Shown here: in pieces, positions 34,492 to 43,590 of the stretch
Numbering within the stretch: the stretch's first letter is position 1
Layout: each line of letters opens with the position of its first letter
Assembly (NCBI GenBank): GCA_001701225.1
Contig: DAAQ01000028.1
Location: 1 to 64,000, forward strand
Direction of reading: 5' to 3'
Length of the DNA stretch: 64,000 nucleotides
From: Bacteroidales bacterium H5
GTDB taxonomy: Bacteria > Bacteroidota > Bacteroidia > Bacteroidales > Muribaculaceae
Notes under the pieces: generated by a model
Databases searched by the model: none
The model's input: only the letters and a program-made list of their open reading frames with translations
What the model was told of the DNA's origin: nothing
Position numbers and translations under genes: made by a program

Positions 34492-37017
34492 ATGAAGAAA
34501 TTCGCCGCTTTTGTCCTTGCTGCCGCCATGTCGGCATTGGCTTTTGGTGCGGCTCCCGATCCTCATCGTGCCAAAGCCGAGGAGATGCTGGGACGCCTCA
34601 CACTCGATGAGAAGATATCGCTTATGATGGATGCCTCTCCGGCCATTCCGCGCCTCGGCATCCCGCAGTTCAACTGGTGGAGCGAGGCCCTGCACGGGGT
34701 TGCCCGCGCTGGAAATGCCACAGTGCTACCACAGGCCATAGGTATGGCCGCCACGTTCGACGACGGGGCGGTGCGCGAGGCGTTCACGATGGTGAGCGAC
34801 GAGGCGCGTGCCAAGTTCAACGGTTTCCGCCGCCGCGGCGACATCAGGCGCTATGAGGGGCTGGCCTTCTGGACCCCCAATGTCAACATATTCCGCGACC
34901 CGCGCTGGGGACGCGGCCAGGAGACATATGGCGAGGATCCCTGGCTCACACAGACTATGGGCGTGGCTGTCGTCGACGGCCTGCAGGGGCCAAAGGACGC
35001 GCCCTATATGAAGACCCTTGCGGGAGCCAAGCACTTTGCCGTCCACAGCGGCCCCGAGTGGAACCGCCACACATTCGACGCCAAGGATATTGACCGCCGC
35101 GACCTGTGGGAGACCTATCTGCCATCGTTCAAGGCCCTCGTCGACTCGGGGGTGGCACAGGTGATGTGCGCCTACAACCGCTTCGAGGGTGAGCCGTGCT
35201 GCTCGAACAAGCGTCTGCTCACCCAGATACTGCGCGGCGAGTGGGGCTATGACCGCGTGATAGTGACCGACTGCTGGGCCATGCGCGACTTTGTGGTCGA
35301 CTGGGGACACCACACCCATGCCACCGAGCCGGAGGCCGGAGCCGATGCCGTGGCCTCGGGCACCGACCTCGAGTGCGGCCCGCTGTTCAAGAACCTGCGC
35401 GCCGCATACGACCAGGGGCTCATCACCGAGGAGAAGATTGACGCCGCAGTGCTGCGCGTGCTCACCGAGCGTTTCCGCCTCGGCGAGATTGACAGTGCCC
35501 CGGTGCCCTGGGACACGCTCGAGGTAGCCACCACCGTCGACATCCCCTCGCACCGCCGGATAGCCCTCGACATGGCCCGCAAGTCGATGACCCTCCTCAA
35601 GAATGACGGCATACTCCCGCTGCCCAAGAGCGGAAAGAAAATCCTCGTCATGGGCCCCAATGCCGTCGACTCGGCCATGCAGTGGGGCAACTACAACGGA
35701 TTCCCCACCTTCACAACCACCATACTCGACGGTATCCGCGAGTATTATCCCGACGCCCGTTATCTGCGCGGCTGCGACCATGTGGTCAGCGCCGACAGGG
35801 TGTCGGTGTTCAACCTTTTTGACGGAGGTATGAAGGGCACCTACTGGAACGGCGAGCTCTCGGCCACCGCTCCGGCTGCCGAGGTTACATATACCCTTCC
35901 CCTCAGCTTTGACACGGGTGGCGCCACGGTGTTTGCACCCGGCGTCAACCTCACCGATTTCTCTGCCACATACAGCGGCAACTTCGTGCCTTCCGAGGAC
36001 GGTGACTATATCATCGACCTCAAGGGTGGCAAGGGACGCGAGGTCGTCAGGGTAGACGGCAAGGAGGTGATACGCCGTGAGCCCGGCGGACGCAATGCCC
36101 ATACAGGGTCCTATATGTTCCATGGCCGCAAGGGCGTCCCTGTTAACATCTCGCTCGATTACCGTCATTTCGACGACATCGCCACCCTGCAGTTCGACGT
36201 GCTTGCCCCCTCGCGCGAGGTCATCGACTTTGCCGACGCCGATGTGGTCATCTTTGCCGGAGGCATCTCACCCAAGCTCGAAGGCGAGGAGATGAAGGTC
36301 TCGGTGCCCGGATTCCGTGGCGGTGACCGCGAGACCATCGAGCTCCCCTCGGTGCAGCGCGACCTCGTGCGCAAGGCCGTCGAGGCCGGCAAGCAGGTCG
36401 TCTTCGTCAACTGCTCAGGCTCTGCCGTGGCCCTGACTCCCGAGGATTCGATATGTTCTGCCGTCCTCCAGGCATGGTATCCCGGGCAGGCCGGAGGCCA
36501 GGCCGTGGCCGAGGTACTTTTCGGCGACTATAACCCCGCGGGACGCCTCCCTGTGACATTCTATCGCGATGACTCGCAGCTCCCCGATTTCGAGGACTAT
36601 TCGATGGATGGCCGCACCTACCGTTATTTCCGTGGCGAGCCGCTCTATCCCTTCGGTCACGGTCTCAGCTATACGACCTTCGGATATGGCGAACCTGCCG
36701 TATCGAAAGAGGGCAAGGATGTGGTGCTCACCGTCCCCGTCACCAATACCGGCGCGATGGACGGCGATGAGGTGGTGCAGGTATATCTCGTCAATCCCTC
36801 CGACCCTTCGGGTCCTGTCAAGACCCTGCGCGCATACCGGCGTGTCAACATTCCGGCGGGTGAGACCGCCCGGGTCAGCTTCACCATGACCCCCGAGGCA
36901 TTCGCCACCTTTGACCATGCCACCGAGCGCATGACCACACGCCCCGGCACATATACCCTCCTTGTCGGACCCTCGTCTGCGGTGACACCCCGCAGCATTG
37001 ATGTGACAATCGACTGA
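34492..37017 (+). CDS. GH3 beta-glycosidase (xylosidase/glucosidase) with PA14 insert
   Basis: 841 residues with a cleaved signal peptide (AMSALAFGA). The GH3 N-terminal barrel has NWWSEALHGVAR, DPRWGRGQETYGEDP, KHFAVHSGPEWNRH, and the nucleophile Asp260 in VTDCWA. The C-terminal GH3 domain is interrupted at about residues 440-570 by a PA14-like domain (KGTYWNGELS, YSGNFVPSEDGDY). A fibronectin-III-like domain ends the protein. NWWSEALHG is typical of the beta-xylosidase-like branch. It is monocistronic: own promoter, and a strong hairpin downstream. No SusC/SusD pair is nearby. Confidence 0.92.
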   Translation: MKKFAAFVLAAAMSALAFGAAPDPHRAKAEEMLGRLTLDEKISLMMDASPAIPRLGIPQFNWWSEALHGVARAGNATVLPQAIGMAATFDDGAVREAFTMVSDEARAKFNGFRRRGDIRRYEGLAFWTPNVNIFRDPRWGRGQETYGEDPWLTQTMGVAVVDGLQGPKDAPYMKTLAGAKHFAVHSGPEWNRHTFDAKDIDRRDLWETYLPSFKALVDSGVAQVMCAYNRFEGEPCCSNKRLLTQILRGEWGYDRVIVTDCWAMRDFVVDWGHHTHATEPEAGADAVASGTDLECGPLFKNLRAAYDQGLITEEKIDAAVLRVLTERFRLGEIDSAPVPWDTLEVATTVDIPSHRRIALDMARKSMTLLKNDGILPLPKSGKKILVMGPNAVDSAMQWGNYNGFPTFTTTILDGIREYYPDARYLRGCDHVVSADRVSVFNLFDGGMKGTYWNGELSATAPAAEVTYTLPLSFDTGGATVFAPGVNLTDFSATYSGNFVPSEDGDYIIDLKGGKGREVVRVDGKEVIRREPGGRNAHTGSYMFHGRKGVPVNISLDYRHFDDIATLQFDVLAPSREVIDFADADVVIFAGGISPKLEGEEMKVSVPGFRGGDRETIELPSVQRDLVRKAVEAGKQVVFVNCSGSAVALTPEDSICSAVLQAWYPGQAGGQAVAEVLFGDYNPAGRLPVTFYRDDSQLPDFEDYSMDGRTYRYFRGEPLYPFGHGLSYTTFGYGEPAVSKEGKDVVLTVPVTNTGAMDGDEVVQVYLVNPSDPSGPVKTLRAYRRVNIPAGETARVSFTMTPEAFATFDHATERMTTRPGTYTLLVGPSSAVTPRSIDVTID

Positions 37018-37051
37018 CGTGTCAGACACGTCTGACACGACTGACTCTCGA
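37016..37051. repeat. Four 9-bp tandem units at the GH3 stop codon
   Basis: Four units each starting GAC (GACGTGTCA, GACACGTCT and two variants) in exact register; the first overlaps the TGA stop of the GH3 gene. Confidence 0.75.
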
Positions 37052-37088
37052 AAAATTCCCGTAAATATTAGGTATTTACGGGAATTTT
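37052..37088. terminator. Hairpin between GH3 and glmS, overlapping the glmS -33 region
   Basis: Perfect 16-bp arms (AAAATTCCCGTAAATA and its complement) with loop TTAGG. A/T-rich ends on both strands make it a plausible terminator for GH3; it also covers the position of the glmS -33 element, so it may be an operator. Confidence 0.65.
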
Positions 37089-37091
37089 CAT

Positions 37092-37099
37092 TAATTTTG
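37092..37099 (+). promoter_or_regulatory. -7 box of glmS
   Basis: TAATTTTG, giving a leader of about 140 nt before the ATG at 37244. The -33 position falls inside the hairpin at 37052-37088 and has no TTTG. Confidence 0.5.
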
Positions 37100-37243
37100 T
37101 ACGGTGATTTTGAACAAGACCTTCTTAATCGGTATGCCATGATGGCGTCAGTGTGATGCTTCTGGTGTATAATCGGCTATAATCCAGGCCGGCAATAATA
37201 ATCTCTAATCCCCAACATCATTAAACCAATATCCATTTGACAA

Positions 37244-39091
37244 ATGTGTGGAATCGTAGGTTACATCGGCTCACAAGGAGCGTATGATATATTGATACAG
37301 GGCCTTAAGCGCCTCGAATATCGCGGTTATGACAGCGCCGGAGTCGCACTCATCGACACCGACGGCTGCCTCAACGTGCACAAGGCCCAGGGCAAGGTCG
37401 CCAACCTTGAGCAGACCGCTGCCGCAGGCAATACCCGCGGGCAGCTTGGCATCGCCCATACCCGATGGGCTACTCACGGCGAACCCAACGACGTCAATGC
37501 CCATCCCCATGTGAGCCAGAGCGGCGACATCGCACTCGTCCACAACGGCACAATCGAGAACTATGCCGTGCTCAAGAAAGTGCTCTCCGACCACGGCTAT
37601 ACCTTCAAGTCGGAGACCGATACCGAGGTGCTGGTCCAGCTCATCGAATATATAAAGCTCACCTCCTCGTGCTCGCTGCTCGAGGCTGTCCGCGAGGCCC
37701 TGCTCCAGGTCGAGGGCGCCTATGCCATCGCCGTTGTCGAGAAGGGGAATCCCGATACCCTCATCGTGGCCCGCAAGAGCTCGCCCCTCGTGATAGGCGT
37801 GGGCGACGGCGAGACATTCATCGCCTCGGACGCCACTCCCATCGTGGGCTATACCGATAAGGTTATCTACCTCAAGGACAACGAGCTCGCACAGATAAGC
37901 CGCAACGAGCCCCTCAAGATTGTCTCTATCGACTCGAACACCCCCTCGAAGATTGACGTCCGGAAGCTCAAGCTCTCGCTGGCGCAGCTCGAGAAGGGTG
38001 GCTATGATACCTTCATGCTCAAGGAGATATTCGAGCAGCCCTCGACCCTGCGCGACTGTCTGCGTGGCCGTATCGCCGACGACGGCTCGCGCGTGGTGCT
38101 GTCGGGCGTAGAGCTCAACAAAGAGAAATTCCTGCAGGCCGAGCGCATCACCCTCGTGGCATGCGGCACATCGTGGCACGCCGCCCTCATCGGCAAGCGT
38201 CTCATCCAGGATTTCTGCCACATCCCCGTCGAGGTTGAGTATGCGTCCGAGTTCCGCTATGGCAATCCCGTGCTGGGCGAGCGTGACATCGTGATTTCCA
38301 TCTCGCAGTCTGGCGAGACCGCCGACACCCTGGCCGCCATACAGATTGCCCGTGAGAAGGGCGCGTTTGTCTATGGCGTCTGCAACGTCGTGGGCGCATC
38401 CATCCCCCGCAATACCGATGCCGGAACATATATCCACGTCGGTCCCGAGATTGGTGTGGCCTCGACCAAGGCATTTACCGGTCAGGTCACCGTGCTCACC
38501 CTCCTCGCCCTTGCCATCGGCCAGCTCCGCGGCACCATCGACACCGCGACAGTCAAGGACATCTGCACATCGCTGCAGAAGATGCCCGAGATTCTTGAGG
38601 AGACCCTCAAGTGTGACCCCGAGGTGCAGAAGCTCTCGAGGATATTCACTTACGCCCACAATTTCCTCTATCTTGGCCGCGGCTACAACTATCCCACCGC
38701 CCTCGAAGGTGCCCTCAAGCTCAAGGAAATCTCGTATATCCACGCCGAGGGTTATCCTGCAGCCGAGATGAAGCATGGCCCCATCGCCCTGATAGACCAT
38801 GAGATGCCCAGCGTCATCATCGCCCCGAGCGACTCGCTCTATGACAAGATTATCTCTAACGTGCAGCAGGTCAAGAGCCGTGGAGGTGCCGTGGTCGCAA
38901 TCGTCAGCAAGGGTAACACCGCCATGAACGACATCGCCGATTTCTGCATCGAGATTCCCGAGGTACCCGAGTGCCTCACGCCCATCGTGGCCTCGATCCC
39001 CCTGCAGCTCCTGGCATACTATATCGCTGTGGGCAAGGGCAAGAACGTGGACCAGCCCCGCAACCTTGCCAAGTCAGTGACCGTGGAGTAA
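37244..39091 (+). CDS. glmS: Glutamine--fructose-6-phosphate aminotransferase (isomerizing)
   Basis: 615 residues. It makes glucosamine-6-phosphate, the entry step to peptidoglycan and LPS amino sugars. N-terminal glutaminase: Cys2 nucleophile in MCGIVGYIG, TRWATHGEPN, HNGTIENY. Two SIS domains follow (CGTSWHAALIGK; SQSGETADTLAAI), ending in the conserved DQPRNLAKSVTVE. Length is standard. The ~140-nt leader holds a small hairpin (GCCAT-G-ATGGC near 37136) but nothing resembling the glmS ribozyme. A terminator follows at 39119-39155. Confidence 0.97.
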   Translation: MCGIVGYIGSQGAYDILIQGLKRLEYRGYDSAGVALIDTDGCLNVHKAQGKVANLEQTAAAGNTRGQLGIAHTRWATHGEPNDVNAHPHVSQSGDIALVHNGTIENYAVLKKVLSDHGYTFKSETDTEVLVQLIEYIKLTSSCSLLEAVREALLQVEGAYAIAVVEKGNPDTLIVARKSSPLVIGVGDGETFIASDATPIVGYTDKVIYLKDNELAQISRNEPLKIVSIDSNTPSKIDVRKLKLSLAQLEKGGYDTFMLKEIFEQPSTLRDCLRGRIADDGSRVVLSGVELNKEKFLQAERITLVACGTSWHAALIGKRLIQDFCHIPVEVEYASEFRYGNPVLGERDIVISISQSGETADTLAAIQIAREKGAFVYGVCNVVGASIPRNTDAGTYIHVGPEIGVASTKAFTGQVTVLTLLALAIGQLRGTIDTATVKDICTSLQKMPEILEETLKCDPEVQKLSRIFTYAHNFLYLGRGYNYPTALEGALKLKEISYIHAEGYPAAEMKHGPIALIDHEMPSVIIAPSDSLYDKIISNVQQVKSRGGAVVAIVSKGNTAMNDIADFCIEIPEVPECLTPIVASIPLQLLAYYIAVGKGKNVDQPRNLAKSVTVE

Positions 39092-39118
39092 TCCTCCCTG
39101 TCACCCCCCCCATATCAG

Positions 39119-39155
39119 GTCAATCCCGGCAGCAGTGCCGGGGTTGACTTTTTTT
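39119..39155 (+). terminator. glmS terminator
   Basis: 13-bp stem with one T-G pair (left arm GTCAATCCCGGCA), loop GCAG, then seven T. Confidence 0.9.
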
Positions 39156-39220
39156 ATCCCCTTGTGATACTTTGTTGACGCTGCGGCTACTTTCATGACC
39201 GCGATTATCCGAAAAAAACG

Positions 39221-39228
39221 TACTTTTG
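39221..39228 (+). promoter_or_regulatory. -7 box of the GH95 gene
   Basis: TACTTTTG, about 41 bases before the ATG at 39270. No clear TTTG at -33. Confidence 0.5.
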
Positions 39229-39269
39229 CACTATATCATCACATTCTACACAACCTACAACACCTGACC

Positions 39270-41918
39270 ATGAAACACTGCAAGACACTCATCGGCGCCC
39301 TCATGGTGCCGCTTGCCATGAGCGCGTCGCTCTCGCCCACGCTCCCGCCCGCGATGCTCGACTATGCCACACGCTGGAGCGGCTATGAGCCGGCAAACAA
39401 CGAGACCATGTGGTATTACTCAGACTGGAGCAACAACCAGACATCTCTCGGCACCGAAGGCTCGGCCTCGGCGGCGTTCCTGATCGGCAACGGCTCGCTG
39501 GGCGCATGTATCAGCGGTAACGGCTGGATTCATTTCAAGCTCAACGAGAAGGGCCTTTTTGCCGGACGTCCCGAAATCAACGACTGGAAATCATATCAGG
39601 ACCTCGGGTCGGTGGTCATCGCCCCCTCCTCGACATTCGGCAACGGCTTCATGCACCAGCTCGACTACTCGACAGGCGTCTACTCAAACATCAGCTATGC
39701 CAATACCTACGGAGCCTATAATCCCGAGCCTGTGGGTGCGCTCGAGGCGTTTGCAAGCTATCCCGACCGTGTCATCGCGGCCCGCTACAGCTGTTCGGCC
39801 GACGGATACCTCAGGTTTGACGTGAGGTGGGATGCCAAGTCCGACGGGACCGTGACCTCGACACAGATTGACGAACGCACGGCCGACATCGCCTTCTCGA
39901 GCTCCCTCCCGGGCGAGCTTGTCAGCTATGCGGCCCGTGTGCGCGTAATCGCCGACGACGGCACCGTAACCGCTTCGGGAAGCACTGTCACGGTGAGCGG
40001 AGCCTCGGCAGCTACCGTAATCATCGGTGCCCTCACCGACTATGACTCCGCATCAGAGACATTCCTCTCGGGCACCTCGTCGCTCGGTTCCGAGGCCCGT
40101 ACACGTGTGGCCGAGGCTGCCTCGAAGGGGTGGAACGAGCTCTACGGACGCCATGTCGCCGACCATTCGGCCCTCTATGGCCGCGTGGCCCTCGATGTGG
40201 CCGGACGCGACGCCTCGCTCCCCACCGACCGCCTTCTCGATGCCTATACCGACGGCAGCGCGACCCCCGGGCAGCAGCGCCAGCACGAGACGATGGTGTT
40301 CAACTACGGACGCTATCTGATGATAGCCGCCTCGCGCGCGGCCGACAACGGGCGCGGCATGGACTGCCCATCGAACCTCCAGGGCATCTGGGCGCACGAC
40401 GCCAAGATGTGGAACTGCGACATACACGCCAATATAAATGTGCAGATGAATTACTGGCCTGCCGAGGTCACAGGTCTCGGCGAGAGTCATCTGGCCCTGT
40501 GCGACTGGCTCATCAACCTCTCGCAGAAACCCTACTGGCGCCAGCTTGCCTCCGACTATCTCACAAAGGTGCGTGGCGTCGCTCCCGGGGAGCTCGACGG
40601 CGACGAGTGGGCGTGCCCAATGGCCATGAATCCCTTTGGCGGAGGCTCCTCATACGACATGGATATGTCCTCGATGACACCCCGATACAATGCCGCACAG
40701 GCATGGCTATGCTCGCACCTCATACAGCACTATCTCTATACACTTGATGCGGATTATCTCGAGCGTGCCCTCCCGGTGCTGTGGCGGGCATGCCGTTTCT
40801 GGACCCGCAACATGGACCGCCGGGAGCTGGGAGACGGAAGCTATGTCTACGAGATACCCTTCGAGCCGTCGCCCGAACAGTCCAACCCCACCACCGAGCC
40901 CGCCACCGCCCACACTCAGCAGCTCGTGACCTACCTCTTCAAGCACACGCTCGACCTGCTCGACGGGTGTCCTATAGCTGAGGCTACCCCCGACAAAATT
41001 GCCGACCTGCGCGAGAAATACGAGCATCTCGACAACGGCATGAGCTACTGGACCGACGGTGGAGTCAACTATCTGCGCGAGTGGAAATATGCCGACGCGT
41101 TCGGCGAGAAGAACCACCGTCATCTGTCGCATCTCGTATGCATGTATCCCCTTGACCTTGCCGCCTCCGCCCCCGACGATGTGTATGAGAGCGTGGTCAA
41201 CGCCATGCACTCGCGCGGATACAGATGCGGCGATGTCGATGCCGCCGTCTGGACCACCGCATGGAAGGTCTGTCTGTGGGCCCGCGACCACTCGCCACGT
41301 GCCTACGACATCTACAGGTCTACCATCGGCCATCTCACAGACTCCCCCGCAGGGACCGGGCTTTATTATAACCTCACCTCGCTCAACCAGTGCATGCAGA
41401 TGGAGGGGAACTGGGGCCTGACCGCAGGTGTGGCCGAGATGCTGCTGCAGAGTCATGCCGGATACCTCGACTTCCTCCCCGCGCTCCCCTCGGGATGGCC
41501 CGACGGGTCGGTATCCGGCCTTCGTGCCATCGGCAACCACCGTGTCGACATAGTGTGGGCCGACGGCGAGGCCGATGACATCACGGTAACATCCGAGAGC
41601 GGACGCCCCGTGAGGATGCTCAGTGATTTCGCCGGAACGCGATATATCTATGTCGACGGTCAGCTCTACTCCTCGCCCGCACAGGCCCGGTCGGCCGACG
41701 GCAGCGAGGTTGTCGAGATAGCCGCCGGTCCGGGCACCGAGGTGCGCATCACGCGCACACCCGCCATCCCCACATCCATCGCCGAGACCACGCTTCCCTC
41801 CTCCAAAGCAGAGGCCGGGCGCTATGACCTGTCGGGCCGCAGGGTAGGGCATGAGTACCGCGGTGTGGTGATAGTCCGCTACACCGACGGCACAGCCAGG
41901 AAGACAATCATGAAGTAA
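39270..41918 (+). CDS. GH95 family alpha-L-fucosidase-like glycosidase
   Basis: 882 residues from ATG 39270, which begins a signal peptide (MKHCKTLIGALMVPLAMS). N-terminal beta-sandwich, then an (alpha/alpha)6 barrel with NLQGIWAHDAKMWNCDIHAN and NINVQMNYWPAEVTG, the GH95 signature supplying the catalytic Asn/Asp pair. HRHLSHLVCMYPL and TAWKVCLWARDH are further family motifs. GH95 inverts alpha-1,2-fucosyl or related linkages. The upstream part of the frame overlaps the promoter. A terminator follows. Confidence 0.92.
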   Translation: MKHCKTLIGALMVPLAMSASLSPTLPPAMLDYATRWSGYEPANNETMWYYSDWSNNQTSLGTEGSASAAFLIGNGSLGACISGNGWIHFKLNEKGLFAGRPEINDWKSYQDLGSVVIAPSSTFGNGFMHQLDYSTGVYSNISYANTYGAYNPEPVGALEAFASYPDRVIAARYSCSADGYLRFDVRWDAKSDGTVTSTQIDERTADIAFSSSLPGELVSYAARVRVIADDGTVTASGSTVTVSGASAATVIIGALTDYDSASETFLSGTSSLGSEARTRVAEAASKGWNELYGRHVADHSALYGRVALDVAGRDASLPTDRLLDAYTDGSATPGQQRQHETMVFNYGRYLMIAASRAADNGRGMDCPSNLQGIWAHDAKMWNCDIHANINVQMNYWPAEVTGLGESHLALCDWLINLSQKPYWRQLASDYLTKVRGVAPGELDGDEWACPMAMNPFGGGSSYDMDMSSMTPRYNAAQAWLCSHLIQHYLYTLDADYLERALPVLWRACRFWTRNMDRRELGDGSYVYEIPFEPSPEQSNPTTEPATAHTQQLVTYLFKHTLDLLDGCPIAEATPDKIADLREKYEHLDNGMSYWTDGGVNYLREWKYADAFGEKNHRHLSHLVCMYPLDLAASAPDDVYESVVNAMHSRGYRCGDVDAAVWTTAWKVCLWARDHSPRAYDIYRSTIGHLTDSPAGTGLYYNLTSLNQCMQMEGNWGLTAGVAEMLLQSHAGYLDFLPALPSGWPDGSVSGLRAIGNHRVDIVWADGEADDITVTSESGRPVRMLSDFAGTRYIYVDGQLYSSPAQARSADGSEVVEIAAGPGTEVRITRTPAIPTSIAETTLPSSKAEAGRYDLSGRRVGHEYRGVVIVRYTDGTARKTIMK

Positions 41919-41934
41919 GTAATATCACGAGAGC

Positions 41935-41975
41935 GTGCCCGGGCCTCCGCATGGAAGCCCGGGCACATTTTTTTA
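41935..41975 (+). terminator. Terminator after GH95 gene
   Basis: 10-bp stem (GTGCCCGGGC), 12-base loop, complementary arm to 41966, then A and a run of seven T. Confidence 0.9.
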
Positions 41976-42002
41976 GTTTCCGGGAAGTGGGGTGCTTGCG
42001 TG

Positions 42003-42695
42003 TCAGTCCTCGAGGTAGTAGACGATGGTCGATACGACGCGTACCTTCTTGATGAAGGGGGTTGAGGAGTCGGAGTCGTCGATTGAGAACTGGCCTTGCG
42101 AGGCGGTCTTGATCTTGCCCACGTGACTCTCGGAGTCGGCTGCAAACTGCTGTGCGGCGGCGCGCGCGTTCTTGGTGGCCTCGGCTATCATCTCGGGCTT
42201 GATGTCGTTGAGGCCGGTGAACTGATAGTTGATGTATGAGTTGGAGAAGGGGATGCCCTCTTTGAGCAGGTCGCTCTGGCGTGCCAGCAGCTCGCGCACC
42301 TTGTCGACCTGACGGGTGGTCACCGTGACGGTGCAGGAGATGGCATAGTTGTAGTTGAACGAGTCAGAGCCATAGCGGTTTGAGGCTCGGTCGTATGTGT
42401 CGGGTGGATTGACCGAAATCTCCTCGCGGGGTATGCCGTTTGAGGTCAGGAACTTGACGATAATCTCGTTGTTGGTGTTGACTTTCTGGTAGATGGTCAT
42501 CAGGTCGTTGCCCGCGAGCGAATAGGTGATGGGCCATGTCACGAGGTCGGCCTTTACCTCACGCTCGGCCAGGCCGCGCACGGTGACCTCGCGGTCGCGG
42601 TATGCTATGTTGTCGATGCCGGCCTTGAGTGTCAGGCCCAGGATGACGACGGCGACGGCGATGAGCGCCGACGGAATGATTTTGGATAAGTTCAT
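42003..42695 (-). CDS. SIMPL domain (DUF541) protein
   Basis: 230 residues. One N-terminal hydrophobic segment (LIAVAVVILGLTL) may anchor it in the inner membrane facing the periplasm. The SIMPL/Oxidative-stress-defense domain follows: VTVRGLAEREVKADLVTWPI, then TVTVTTRQVDKVRELL and EMIAEATKNARAAAQQFA. The family (Bacillus and E. coli YggE-like) has stress-related, poorly defined roles. It has its own promoter box at 42734-42741. Confidence 0.92.
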   Translation of the reverse strand: MNLSKIIPSALIAVAVVILGLTLKAGIDNIAYRDREVTVRGLAEREVKADLVTWPITYSLAGNDLMTIYQKVNTNNEIIVKFLTSNGIPREEISVNPPDTYDRASNRYGSDSFNYNYAISCTVTVTTRQVDKVRELLARQSDLLKEGIPFSNSYINYQFTGLNDIKPEMIAEATKNARAAAQQFAADSESHVGKIKTASQGQFSIDDSDSSTPFIKKVRVVSTIVYYLED

Positions 42696-42733
42696 GTGTC
42701 CGTATGAATTGGTTAGGAATTTTGTTACGGGGG

Positions 42734-42741
42734 CAAAGATA
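42734..42741 (-). promoter_or_regulatory. -7 box of the SIMPL gene
   Basis: TATCTTTG on the minus strand, leader about 35 nt. Confidence 0.55.
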
Positions 42742-42793
42742 CGTATTTTTTAGCCTTTTAAATGTTAAAAATGATTTTTGACTGTTGCTGAAT

Positions 42794-42844
42794 CAAACAT
42801 TTACCCCCGATGTTTGCAATTTTCATTAAAAAAAGGTAATTTTG
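42794..42844 (+). promoter_or_regulatory. Surface-glycan operon promoter with operator-like inverted repeat
   Basis: TTTG at 42813-42816, 20-bp spacer, TAATTTTG at 42837-42844. The -33 TTTG is also the end of an inverted repeat CAAACAT-N9-ATGTTTG (42794-42816), a candidate regulator site. Leader about 80 nt. Confidence 0.65.
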
Positions 42845-42925
42845 CAGCACTTACGTTAGCCGCGCCGCTTACGCCATGACCTCACGACTACGTTTATTTA
42901 GATAGAATACAAATCGCAGAAACAC

Positions 42926-43537
42926 ATGCTGAAAGAAATCTTTGACCGCATATCCGCAATAGCCGGGCTACTCTTGCTGTGGCCTGTGATGGCTGTTGTC
43001 GCGCTCCTCATAGCCGTGAGGATGCCGGGCGGTCCCGTGATTTTCCGTCAGCAGAGGGTGGGGCGCGGCGGACGGCTCTTCACCATGGTCAAGTTCCGCA
43101 CCATGACCGTCGGCCACTCGGGCTCGTCGGTCAGCGTGGCGGGCGAGAGCCGCATCACTCCTCTTGGCGCGACACTGCGGCGCCTCAAGCTCGACGAGCT
43201 CCCCGAGCTGTGGAATGTGGCATGCGGCGACATGAGCCTCGTCGGACCTCGTCCCGACGTACCCGGCTATGCCGACATGCTCACCGGCGATGACCGCCGT
43301 GTGCTCGAGCTCAAGCCGGGCATCACAGGCCCCGCGACCCTAAAATACCGCAACGAGGAGGAGCTGCTGGCACTGTGCGACGACCCTGTGGCATATAACG
43401 ACCTGGTCATCTTCCCCGACAAGGTGCGCATCAACCTTGAGTATCTTGACTCCCGCACATTCGCGGGAGACATATATATAATATTGCAGACCGTTTTGCC
43501 GGGCCTGTTCCCGGCTCCGGCTGCTAAACCGGTTTGA
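42926..43537 (+). CDS. Phosphoglycosyltransferase (PglC/WcaJ-type sugar transferase)
   Basis: 203 residues. A single N-terminal membrane (reentrant) helix precedes the catalytic domain: FRQQRVGRGGRLFTMVKFRTM, RLKLDELPELWNV and MSLVGPRPD, where the Asp-Glu pair in LDELPEL is catalytic. This is the short, PglC-like monotopic form that starts glycan assembly by moving a sugar-1-phosphate to undecaprenyl phosphate. It heads an operon with an aminotransferase and a 4,6-dehydratase. Confidence 0.94.
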   Translation: MLKEIFDRISAIAGLLLLWPVMAVVALLIAVRMPGGPVIFRQQRVGRGGRLFTMVKFRTMTVGHSGSSVSVAGESRITPLGATLRRLKLDELPELWNVACGDMSLVGPRPDVPGYADMLTGDDRRVLELKPGITGPATLKYRNEEELLALCDDPVAYNDLVIFPDKVRINLEYLDSRTFAGDIYIILQTVLPGLFPAPAAKPV

Positions 43538-43590
43538 CTGAAATAATGTAAAGACCTCTCCCTCCTCATCTTAAAACTGTCAATTAAGCG

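Noticed and set aside
37100..37243. glmS ribozyme or riboswitch in the long glmS leader
   Set aside because: No resemblance to the glmS ribozyme core, which belongs to Firmicutes; only one small hairpin was seen.
42780..42925. Invertible promoter of the type controlling Bacteroides capsule loci
   Set aside because: Only a 7-bp inverted repeat with a 9-bp spacer is present; no long inverted repeats flank the promoter and no invertase gene is nearby.
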